Shown in pieces: positions 55,338-64,000 of a stretch of 64,000 nt of DNA. Origin of the DNA: Symbiodinium microadriaticum (Eukaryota > Sar > Dinophyceae > Suessiales > Symbiodiniaceae); assembly GCA_001939145.1 (NCBI GenBank), contig LSRX01000541.1, positions 50,660-114,659 of the forward strand. Direction: 5' to 3'. The notes beneath the pieces are model-generated. The model saw nothing but the letters and a program-made list of their open reading frames with translations. It was not told where the DNA came from and made no database searches. Each line of letters begins with the position of its first letter. Positions within the stretch are counted from its first letter, which is position 1. Made by a program: the position numbers and the translations under genes.

Positions 55338-55648
55338 CCTCGGCGACGACCGGAGGAATGCGCTGTGGCAGCACGAAGCGGAGAAGGCCACCTGCGAAGC
55401 CGGCGTGCCCTGGGCTGCCATCCTGAGAGACATACTGTTGATGATGTCAATCCTGCATCACCTTAAGGACCCTGAACTATGGGAATTATGGTATATTCCT
55501 TACTATGGGTGTAATGCAGGATTTATATCATCAACCGTACCCTTCCGGGACAGGAGGAAGACGAGGACCAGAAGCATCCGAAACTGATGAAGGACCAGCT
55601 TGGCTCGTCGCCCGACGTGGAAAAGTCGTGGGGAAGCCCGGCCTCCGG
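55338..55648 (+). CDS. Two exon-like islands split by a family B element
   Basis: 55338-55426 reads RRNALWQHEAEKATCEAGVP, WAAILR. The family B element fills 55433-55539. 55552-55648 reads QEEDEDQKHPKLMKDQLGSS, PDVEKSWGSPASGSG before GTAGTT. The last 23 bases ahead of the element are repeated ahead of another family B copy at 50,426-50,448, so a piece of host exon may have been copied with the element. Confidence 0.4.
55433..55539. mobile_element. Family B inverted-repeat element between two exon-like islands
   Basis: TACTGTTGATGATGTCAATC ... GATTTATATCATCAACCGTA. Partial copies lie at about 5640-5698 and 54,843-54,890. Confidence 0.9.
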
Positions 55649-56401
55649 TTCGGGGGTAGTTGGAATCTTAGATCATAATAAAAGTTGAGGGTTTGAATGG
55701 GATGGCTTAGGGAGTAGGGTTTAGAGTCTAGGGTTTAGCGTCTATAGTTCATAGGTCTAAAGCGTAAGCTAAAACCCTAAACCCTAAAACCCTAAACCCT
55801 AAAACCCTAAACCCTAAAACCCTAAACCCTAAAACCCTAAAACCCTAAAGCCCTAAACCCTAAACCCTAAAGCCAAAATTTTGGGTACACTTCTCTAAAC
55901 CTTCAAATCGAGCTCCTAAACGCTGAAAGCTATTCAACCTAAATCCTAAACCCTGAACCCTAAGCCCTAAACTCTGGACCCTAACCCTAGACCCCAAAAT
56001 CTGAACCCTTATAAACCCTATATTCTGAACCGTTCTAATTCCTAAACCCAAATCTCTGAACCCGAACCCTCACTCTGCGGCAGCTCCTGAGAGCCGTGCA
56101 GTGACGGCCTGCGCTTTCAGGTTGGAAAGGTTATCTATTCCTTTAAAGCGGTATGGGGCTTTCTGCGAGACTGTTGATTTAACTTACTTGGTCGTGGGGG
56201 CCCCAACTAAACCCTAAGCCCTAAATCCTCAACCCAGACCCTAAACCCTCAAAGGGCACGAAGCATTGTGTTCTGCAAGCTCTGGGGATTTCTTCCCCCC
56301 AAGATGCAAAAGCCCTGAACCCTAAACCCTAGAGCCCAAAACCGAAACCCCAAATCCTGAATCCCTAAGCAGCAAACCCCAAACCCCCAAACCCCAAGCC
56401 C

Positions 56402-56890
56402 TGGTTTTCCGATGTTTCTGCTGATCGAGGCCGCCCCTTAGAGGCGGGCCTGCAGCTTTGTTACCTTGAGGGTTTGGTGTTAGGGGTGTAGGAGCTCCTA
56501 CATAGTAAACCCAAAGGGTCCTATGTGCTGTTATGGGGGATTCTTCCCTAAATCCTAGTAGTAGCAACTCCTAGTATAGAAAGCCTACATTCTACTATTT
56601 CGGTACTTTGGACCCTTTGGTTACCCTACAACACTAGTAGCGTAGACGCAAGCACCCAACCTAATGGGTCCTTGGGATGCTCAGGGTTACACAGGCTTGG
56701 TCTGTATCGTAACTGTATCGTATACAGATCTCCACGGTTTGCATACAGGTGTGCTGGTATATGTATGTGTGTACTGCAGTAATAAAAGCACCTATGAAAA
56801 CTTGTGTAGAAGGAGAGGGAGGGACCACAGAAGGGAAAGATGGAGCAACAGAAGCAGGCCTGAATCAAACCGAAGTTGATCGTAACTCCT
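56402..56890 (+). CDS. Exon-like islands, product unknown
   Basis: 56402-56470 reads WFSDVSADRGRPLEAGLQLC, YLE. 56803-56890 reads EGEGGTTEGKDGATEAGLNQ, TEVDRNSCK. Between them are two inverted-repeat elements (about 56,490-56,530 and 56,560-56,640). Confidence 0.25.
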
Positions 56891-57002
56891 GCAAGTAAAC
56901 CCTAAGTCCTAAACCCTCCCACACCCAAACCTGGAATGTCGGGTCCCATTCATTGTCAGCTTTGAGCCGATAGACTTTTAGGGCCTAGGGTTTAGGGTTT
57001 AG

Positions 57003-57408
57003 GGTTAGAAGTTTAGGGCCTGGAGCATGGCCATTACTGTTAGCTTAGTAGATGTGCTGACCCTCATTTTTCTGCCAACGGCATACGGGAAGTGGACGCA
57101 AGCAAGCTGGTTTCAGGTGGTTTGGGGCTATAAGGATTCAGGCTCACAGAGTTTGCATTGTTCAGGGCTTGTGGTTCAAGAAATGGTCAAGTTCAAAAGC
57201 TTGCGATGCTACAGCAAAGGTTCGGCCTGGCTACGGTTTGAGGGCAGCAATGATCAACCCCTAAACCCCAAAGCCTAAACCGAAATGAGTAGTTCTCTGA
57301 ATTAGGGTTCCTTCGGGGTCCATTTCATAAGACACGTGAAGCCCAGCCCTCTGTGCATTCGATCCGCTGTTTTCCCACCAAAAAAGCAAAAGCTGTCCCG
57401 AACAATGT
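57003..57408 (+). CDS. Open stretch with a hydrophobic start, plus a last island
   Basis: 57027-57278 is open for 83 codons from ATG: MAITVSLVDVLTLIFLPTAY, then KWTQASWFQVVWGYKDSGSQ and MVKFKSLRCYSKGSAWLRFE. The first 20 residues could be a signal or membrane segment. 57340-57408 reads TREAQPSVHSIRCFPTKKAK, AVPNN, directly followed by a family F element. It is the last plus-strand island before the minus-strand ankyrin gene. Confidence 0.35.
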
Positions 57409-57506
57409 AGGGGGCCGCAATCATTAGACTAGGGTCTCGAGGTATGTCTGTTATGATGGAACTCCCGATGTTGGACAATTCAGGCCCCTATATTGCACGG
57501 TGTGCA

Positions 57507-58618
57507 TCAGATCTTCGCAGGTAAGCATGCAATATTTACATTGCCGTTCGCAGATGCCCGCATCTTCGGCGTCTTGCCCTGATGGTCCTGTGCGATCCTG
57601 TCAGGTCCTGCTTCAAGAAGCCATCTTGCAATCTCAGCTTCGCCATTGGAAGTTGCAAAGACCAGCGCTGTCCTTCCCCACCGGTCCTTTAGCTCCCTGG
57701 CAGCACCAAAGTCCAAAAGCAAGCGCACGATCTCCTTGTGACCGGATGAGCAGGCCTCCATCAGAGCCGTGGCACCGTCACGGCCCGTCCAATCCTGCTT
57801 GGCTCCAGCACACAGCAGGAGCCGGACAACTTCAGTGTGGCCCTTGATGCAAGCTTCTATGAGACCGGTTTTGCCGTAAGGATTGATCGCATCCTTGTCT
57901 GCGCCGGCCTTGGTGAGTCTTGGTAAACAGTTTGATTTAAGTTGCAAATAAAAGAAACCATATCATCTGCTAGAAATCCCCATTGGGGCAACTTTTATGA
58001 AATGCCCAGCGACCTCCAGTAGCACTCGTGCAACCTCCACGTGCCCCTCCATCGATGCCCACATGAGGGCAGTAAGGCCCCCGCGATCAGTTAAGGAATG
58101 ATCCTCGGTTCTTGTCGGTTCAACCCTTATCTTAGGGGCTGAGTACCCTAGCCCAAAAAACCTTAATCGTTGGCTCAACAGCACAAGCTTTAAACGTCCG
58201 TCCTAGACAACATCCAGGTGTCACAACCGGCAGCCAGCAGCAAGCGCACGATGTGGGCATGGCCGGCAACAGATGCGCATATGAGAGCAGTTCTACCGAA
58301 GGCATCTACAGAGTCCTTGTCTGTGCCTGCCCGCAGCAGCCATCGCGCTGCCTCAACCTCACCACTCGTGGCCGTAGCTCGCAGTTCGTCTGCAACTTCT
58401 GACTGCAAAGTCATCGGCAGAAGAACCAACTGCAAGTCCATGCATGAGCCCAGCTTGAAAGTATCATCCATCCGGCATCCATGATGGAAAAGTTGCTGAA
58501 GTGAAACTGGAAAGCCATTCCTCCTGCGTAGAGAATGCTTCAAGGCCTTCACGTCGCTCAGCTCCATGGCAGGTAACGCAGTCAACTCTTCCCCGGAGAG
58601 CTTCCAAATGCGGAGCAT
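57507..58618 (-). CDS. Ubiquitin-like leader plus ankyrin-repeat protein, three exons
   Basis: Exon 1 (58618 down to about 58210) starts with ATG and encodes a ubiquitin-like leader (MLRIWKLSGEELTALPAMEL, then DVKALKHSLRRR and DLQLVLLP). A first ankyrin repeat follows (EVEAARWLLRAGTDKDSVDA). Exon 2 (about 58,115 to 58,014) has the core GLTALMWASMEGHVEVARVLLE. Exon 3 (57908-57507) has three more repeats (GKTGLIEACIKGHTEVVRLL, ATALMEACSSGHKEIVRLLL, RTALVFATSNGEAEIARWLL) and a degenerate last one, then TGA. Intron 2 is 57909-58013, with a GT donor (GAG|GTCGCT) and an AAG|GCC acceptor; it restores LLE-AGADKDA exactly. The border of intron 1 is uncertain; it contains a copy of the family G inverted-repeat element. 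Ubl-ankyrin proteins of this build are abundant in dinoflagellates; binding partners are unknown. No signal peptide or membrane segment. Confidence 0.9.
57909..58013 (-). other. Intron 2 of the ankyrin gene, 105 bp, GT..AG
   Basis: GAG|GTCGCTGGGCATTTC at the 5' end and CTCACCAAG|GCC at the 3' end. Splicing here rebuilds an unbroken ankyrin motif. Confidence 0.8.
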
Positions 58619-58736
58619 CTCGCTCGCAAGTAAGCGAAACTCTAAAAATGGCTCTTTCTCTAAGGCTCCAGCTACCCAAATAGGGTTCAGGGTTTGGTTA
58701 TACTGGGTTACTGGGTTACATGATAGATGGATAGAT

Positions 58737-58865
58737 TGTTAGCAACCTCCTCTTTGAAGTAACTGGAGCCTGCACGAAGCTGGAAGCCGAAAAGAACAGG
58801 TTGAAAGCAGAATGGCATTGCGATCGTATGCCAAGTCCTGACCTGCTGCCCACTACTGACTATTA
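58737..58865 (+). CDS. Coiled-coil-like island between two minus-strand genes
   Basis: SNLLFEVTGACTKLEAEKNR, LKAEWHCDRMPSPDLLPTTD, Y and TAA. The heptad-like part (KLEAEKNRLKAEW) could form a coiled coil. The gap between the ankyrin gene start and the next minus-strand stop is small, so this may be spurious. Confidence 0.25.
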
Positions 58866-58890
58866 ATATTACCATCTGCATTTGTTCGCC

Positions 58891-59066
58891 TCAATCGTGC
58901 AAGTCATCCACCGCCTCCTTATAGATGTTCTCTTTGGGACTCATAATTCCAGAGTGGTGGTATACAGGGACACCCTCCGGGACAAGTCGAAACGAGTTCT
59001 CTGCCTTCTCTTCTCCCTCAGCCGCAAGAAGCTTGGAAGCTTGCCTGGAAGTGGCTTTCCGATTGG
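58891..59066 (-). CDS. Putative terminal exon, product unknown
   Basis: Minus frame KATSRQASKLLAAEGEEKAE, NSFRLVPEGVPVYHHSGIMS, PKENIYKEAVDDLHD then TGA at 58891-58893. Upstream exons would lie above 59,066, where a further minus frame (about 59,110-59,235, SCLQAIAPQRTHQTPTSTLH) is open. The plus strand is open for 71 codons over the same DNA. Confidence 0.35.
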
Positions 59067-59902
59067 TTTAGGGTTTTCGGATATATTTGGGCTTTAGGGT
59101 TTACGAACTTACGTTTCTTTACGTGGTTGGGTGATGGGTCGGCAATTATCAGGATGTAGAGTTGAAGTTGGGGTTTGGTGCGTTCGCTGTGGGGCTATCG
59201 CTTGAAGACAACTGTCTCTCCTATGGCCATGACCCCAAACCCAAAACCCTACACCGTAAAACCCTAAACCCTAAAACCCTAAACCGTAAAATCCTTAATC
59301 CTAAACCCGATTCATCCTGAACTTTAAGCCCCTTAACTCAGACTTTCACTTGCCGCAGCTGTCGGGCCCCCCAAAAATAACCCAACAGCATCTCGGCACT
59401 CGGATCTTGAGCCGGTTCCGAGACTTCCGGGAGGATGTAGTAGATCCCTTAGGGAAGTTCATGGACAAGTACTCTGCAGTAGCACAGGGTCTCAAATAAA
59501 TCAAAGGAAACTGCAGGTGGGGAGTTTAGCGTATATATGGCCTCTATAAGGTATATAGACCTTGTATAAGCCTCCTATAACGGTAACTACCCACCTGACA
59601 TTGTCCTAGAATTAAGGGTTCTACTTTCTAGATCCTCCCACAGGGGCGCGGTTTGTAAATCTGGAGCCCCACGCCGTGACCCCTGCCTAGAATCTCTACT
59701 TCAATAACCGGACCCACAACAGTTCAATCATTCCAAGATAGACGAAACACGTAAGCTTAAAAACGGCAAGCTCAAACCGCTCCGGCTGGCTCTCTAAGAA
59801 CCCTAAACCCTAAACCGTCTAAGTAGAACGCTCCAGTGTGTCTCTTGAGGGAACGGGCCAAAACATCCGAGAGAAACAATCCGCACCCCGGCACCCCTGC
59901 TG

Positions 59903-60022
59903 CTGGGCTCTTGCTAGGGAGTTTGATTTTCAGATACCGTAATAAGGATTTATGGTAGTCAAATAGTATGGTTTCCTTTCAATGATACTGGTAGCTGAAA
60001 TCAAACTCCCTAACGAGAACCC
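59903..60022. mobile_element. 120-bp inverted-repeat element, single copy here
   Basis: TGGGCTCTTGCTAGGGAGTT ... AACTCCCTAACGAGAACCCA, with arms of about 30 bp and a central TACCGTAATAAGG stretch. Confidence 0.85.
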
Positions 60023-60027
60023 ACCTT

Positions 60028-60270
60028 ATGTCTACCGAGCCACTTCTTGCTCCTGAATACCCCTGTGGCACCATACAGGCTCGTAGCACATGTTCAGACA
60101 ACAACCAGCAAACACCCGGTATATTGCATCGACCCATACTACGCAACGCCCAAAATCCAAACCCTATCTTAACCCCAAAGCCTGCAAGCCTTAGACATTC
60201 AGGCTTACTAGACCCCGAACCCGTAATCCTAGCCGTCCTAAACTTGGAGTCCTTCATTACGGCGCTGTAA
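60028..60270 (+). CDS. Open frame of 80 aa next to an inverted-repeat element
   Basis: MSTEPLLAPEYPCGTIQARS, TCSDNNQQTPGILHRPILRN, then decayed repeat, then HSGLLDPEPVILAVLNLESF and TAA. It begins six bases after a 120-bp inverted-repeat element. Product unknown. Confidence 0.3.
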   Translation: MSTEPLLAPEYPCGTIQARSTCSDNNQQTPGILHRPILRNAQNPNPILTPKPASLRHSGLLDPEPVILAVLNLESFITAL

Positions 60271-61574
60271 GTAAGGATACCTTTGTTCTGGGCTTTGCTT
60301 TTACCGTGATGTCTTCAACCCTATTATGCTTAAACCCGCAAATGAGCCCTACCACACCCTAAAAGCCTAAACCCTGGAAACGCAAAACACCAAAACCGTA
60401 AGTTCCAAGGTTTGTCCAACCGGACAACCGGAACACTATGCAGCAGACTTTTACGCAGACACATACGAGAACACAATCCAAAAAACATGTTCCGACAAAG
60501 CAAACCTGCTACAAAGAACGTCGCCCACCTCCACCCCTTGAACATACAACATACAAAAACTTAGCTGTCCAGTATCCTAAGGAAACTACCCAGAAGGGGA
60601 CCTTGCTTTCTGGTTACGACCTGTCCTGTAGAAAAGTAGATACCCTAAAAAGGGGGTAGGGTATGAGCCTACAGGTAAAGTTGACCTTTGGTAGTATAAA
60701 GGGGATATTGTACCCTAAAGCGGTTAAAGGCTACCTGCCCTACTGCTGAGAAGCTGTATAGAACCTTACAGAACCAGGTCATAGTTCCCCCAAAAAGCGT
60801 TAAAGACCTACCTACTAAGAAAACGAGTGGCTAGTTCTCTACATTAGGGTCCCTTGTCGGGTCCTTTTTATCAGGGTGCCGTCCCGTTTTGTGGATCTAA
60901 ACAAAGGAGCCTAATTTAGAGAACTCCCATTCTAAAGCACCCTTATAGAAACCATAATAGCCATATAGATACCCTTATAGATCCCGTTAAGGAACCCCAA
61001 AATAGGCCCGATACCCTTATAGATCCCTTTAAACGGACCCCGAAAAAGACCCGATACCCTTATTGATCCCTTATAAGGAACCCCCAAAAAAGCTAAACCC
61101 TAAACCCCAAACCCTAAACCCTAAACCCTAAACCCCAAACCCACAACCCTAAACCCCAAAAACCAAAACCCTAATTCAGGGAACTCCCCAAATCTTCGAC
61201 GCCCGCCGAGTCGCGCGAAGTAGGAGCCCTGGGAGGACCAGAGGATTCCAGCACCGAGGCCTCCGGGCGAAGGGGCGGAGCTTTGATTCTTTTGGGGGTT
61301 ATAGGGTTTTGAGGGTTTAGGGCTTCTTGGGTTTAGGGGTTTCGGGGTTATAGGGTTTAGGGTTTGGGATTTAGAGTTTTTTGGGTTTAGGGGTTGGGTT
61401 TAGAGTTTGGGGTTTAGGGGTTTTGGGGTTTAGGGTTTACAGTTTAGGGTTTTCAGGGTTTAGGGTTTGAGTTTAGTGTTTAGGGTTTAGGGTTTATAGG
61501 GTTTAGGGTTTAGGGTTTATAGGGTTTAGGGTTTGGAGTTTTGGTTTAGGGTTGATGCAGCGCGCTTCAGTGTA

Positions 61575-61698
61575 TCAAGTTTGGGGCACGGCACGACCAG
61601 TCGGGGCCACATGCTTGAACACCACTCTTGGGCGTCTCGTATCGCCACTGCGACTGCTAACAGAAGTAGGCTATACACCATAAACATGGCAGCGCCGT
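61575..61698 (+). CDS. Exon-like island, ~40 codons
   Basis: SSLGHGTTSRGHMLEHHSWA, SRIATATANRSRLYTINMAA and TAG, between two telomere-like stretches. Confidence 0.25.
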
Positions 61699-63691
61699 AG
61701 TATGCAGGGAGAAAGTAGCAGAATAGCTGTGAACAGAAGAATTATAAGATCAGGGCTTCTGGCAGGGTTCAGAGCTTTAGGCTTCCAGTGCAGGGTTTTT
61801 TGGGGGGGTTTTGCGGGGATTTAGGGGCTTTAGGGGTGTTAGGGGTTTTGGGGGTTTTAGGGGTTTTAGAAGTTTAGGGGGTTTAGGGGCTTAGGCTTCA
61901 GGCTTTAGAGGCTTAGGGTTTAGGGTGCTACGGTTCTAGGGATTAGGGCCTTAAGCCCTGGTCCTGTGCTTTAGGGTTTCGGAGTTTAGGGTTTAGGGCT
62001 TAGGGGTGTAGTTGCTTGATGGAGGGTCCCTGTATTAGGGCCATTAGGGGTGTTGCTCTGGAAGGATGTTGCTAGAACTGCAGGATTGCAGGGCTAGGGG
62101 TTCTCGGTTCGGGAGTTAGGCTTTACAGGGCTTTGGGGATGTGCTAGGGAAGGGTGTGCGTAGGCTTGCGATGTCCCGTTCCCCTGAAGGGTCCATGTAC
62201 CCAAACAGTTTATACTTTGGCCCGAAAGTAGGGACGACTTTAAGGCCAAAGTCTATAGTAGTATAGGGGCCTTAATAACTAGAATAGGGTTTGGGGGTAT
62301 AGTATACAAAAAAAATATTCTAAGGAATCCCCAAAACCCTATTCTAATTATTAAGGCCCCTAAACCCTAAACCCCTATAGTAGCCCTTGTAGAACCCTTT
62401 AAGCAACCCTTTAAAGGAACCCCCCCCAAAAAAAACCCTATTCTAATTAGTAAGGGCCCTACATTTTTTGGGTACTCCCTGACCTGCCAGGGAGGATCCC
62501 AGGAAGAGGATGCTGGGACCGGCGGCCAGGCAGGTCTGGCTGGCTGTCTTTTTTTTAGGGCTTATAAGGGTTTAGGGGTTTAGGGTTTAGGGTTTAGGGG
62601 TTCAGGGGTTTAGGGGTTTAGGGTTTAGGGGTTCATTAAGGGTTTAGGGTTTAGGGTTTGTAGAGTTTAGGGGTTTAGACCTGGACCCTAGAAAACTTAC
62701 CTGCTTAGGGATCCTGCATTGTGATTTCTTTGCAGAAGTCCTTTAAAAGGTAGGTTCTTTGGCGTTCAGGTAAGGTTTAGGATTTAGGGTTTAGGGTTTA
62801 GGGTCTAGCTGGGTTTAAAGCTTAGGGTTTAGGGGTTTAGGGTTGGATATTGCCCCCACCCAGTAACAGTTGAGCAATATTCATAATATGGATATAGAAC
62901 AAAGTTGAGGGTTCCAGCATGGGGGCTCTGGGGTTTTAGAGTTCGGGGTAGAGGATTAGGGTTGCAGGGGGTTGAAAACTGAGGGTTAGCTAATTTTGGG
63001 GCTGGAACAATCACCCTGTCCTCCCTCATGTACCGATACTACAGTATATTCTACGACCAACGGTCTAATTATGAATGCTCTTATACTATGAAAGCATTCG
63101 AGAAACCCGTATAGAGGAATCACTGTTCAGATTTCATTTAGGCCCTAGGTCTCTGGCCTTGAAGATTTGGGGGATTTGGGGATTTAGGATTTGGGGCAGC
63201 CATGTGTTTTCTTAATCTTTTGTTGTACTCAATTCCGACCCTGTAAACTACATTTTCAGGATCCTTATTATGATTTTTTTTATCTACGTCCTTAAAAGGG
63301 TAGGTTATTTGGGGTTAGGGTGCGTGTTACGATTTACCCAGAAACCCCCGGGTAGACAGACAGCCTTCTAGAGCCCTTAAACGGACCCGATTTGAATGAT
63401 TAAGGGCTTTAGGGTTTAGGGTTTAGGCCCCCTTTAAAGTACGCGTGACCCCGAATCCTACAAAATCGCAGGCTATGACCCCTTAATTTAAAGGGTAAAG
63501 CCCTTCAAACAGTAGGTTTGGGGATGCAAGTAAGCTTCACCCCAAAGCCTTGTAAACCCCCTAAAACCACAAAATCGGAACTCTTCCCTCTGGATGGGAA
63601 GCAAAAAGGGCCAAATCACGGACGGGGCCTCCACAATCAGACTAGACTGTTCGGTTTAGGCATTTAGGGTTTGGGGTTTGTGTGGTTCTAG

Positions 63692-63802
63692 CCCAGAGAC
63701 TCCAAAACCCTGTAATTGAGGAACATACGTTAAATCTTATTGGTTGCTACGACTATAGTTTAAAGTATATTCCTTACTCACAGGGGTTTTCGCGGTCTCT
63801 GG
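63692..63802. mobile_element. Family C inverted-repeat element
   Basis: CCAGAGACTCCAAAACCCTG ... CGCGGTCTCTGG. Diverged pieces of the same family lie at about 17,841-17,930, 39,560-39,628, 50,362-50,421 and 50,556-50,640. Confidence 0.8.
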
Positions 63803-63830
63803 GTGCAAGGAAGCCAAATGAGTAGTATTC

Positions 63831-63921
63831 ATCATGAAGTACTCCGATTCCGACCCCTTACTGTCTTCAACGCTGAACTGCGCTAAAAGCCAAAAGCCAA
63901 ATCATCAGATAAGAGCCACTG
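63831..63921 (+). CDS. Short open frame from ATG
   Basis: MKYSDSDPLLSSTLNCAKSQ, KPNHQIRATV and TAG. It follows a family C element by about 30 bp. Low support. Confidence 0.2.
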
Positions 63922-64000
63922 TTTAGGGTTTAGGGGATACTCTCCCAAATATTAATAGATAACTAATAACTAATATCCGTAACTCAAGTACCTAATGACT

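Noticed and set aside
57500-57847. Plus-strand 115 aa frame
   Set aside because: Antisense shadow of ankyrin exon 3.
1-64000. A CRISPR array or bacterial operon
   Set aside because: Repeats are inverted-repeat elements, telomere words or microsatellites; no spaced direct repeats with unique spacers and no compact operon.
1-64000. Dinoflagellate spliced-leader gene or relic (CCGTAGCCATTTTGGCTCAAG)
   Set aside because: I looked for the core GTAGCCATTTTGGCTC on both strands and did not see it.

Overview
The window looks like nuclear DNA of a dinoflagellate. The evidence is: (1) an ankyrin-repeat protein with a ubiquitin-like leader of the type very common in Symbiodiniaceae and relatives; (2) a D-amino-acid oxidase gene cut into phase-0 exons by ~105-165 bp introns whose ends fit the GA..AG|G and GT..AG|G splice rules known from dinoflagellates; (3) TTTAGGG/CCCTAAA telomere-type motifs scattered through almost the whole window in both orientations; (4) at least nine families of short (~80-130 bp) terminal-inverted-repeat elements of the kind described as introners. 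No bacterial operon, rRNA or tRNA was found. The species cannot be fixed from this sequence.

Layout. 0.4-6.8 kb (+): exon-like islands whose third quarter resembles an ADP-ribosyltransferase-like fold, with a perfect 408-bp duplication around a single N. 8.3-12.9 kb: further (+) islands ending in an acidic tail with a stop. 13.6-15.6 kb: a 1.95-kb block of extremely AT-rich DNA unlike everything around it. 15.6-16.1 kb: a frame-shifted (-) coding remnant. 16.5-22.1 kb: (+) islands. 23.7-25.0 kb (-): D-amino-acid oxidase, the best gene here. 26.3-43.4 kb: many (+) islands, one small acidic two-exon (-) gene at 31.2-31.5 kb and a 180-bp palindrome at 29.9 kb. 43.6-45.25 kb (-): a Cys-rich protein of unknown family. 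47.2-48.0 kb: (+) islands; 48.2-48.75 kb: a decayed (-) coding segment. 49-57.4 kb: (+) islands interrupted by an 83-bp higher-order telomere-variant array at 51.7-52.5 kb. 57.5-58.6 kb (-): the Ubl-ankyrin gene. 58.7-64 kb: mostly repeats with a few islands.

Reading the islands. Between repeats lie 40-250 bp stretches without telomere motifs, often with AG just before and GT/GC/GA just after an open frame. In ~50% GC DNA an open frame of 20-40 codons is expected by chance on one of six frames, so single islands have low confidence. Frames of 80-220 codons, and those with family motifs, carry more weight. Several repeat elements sit exactly at island borders and supply the splice-like dinucleotides, so the simplest model is a few long genes whose introns are made of introners and telomere-like repeat.

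Stretches where I see only telomere-like repeat, inverted-repeat elements and unassigned DNA: 6.9-8.2, 13.0-13.6, 22.1-23.6, 25.1-26.3, 29.3-30.7, 45.3-46.8, 59.1-60.0, 60.3-61.5 and 61.8-63.8 kb.
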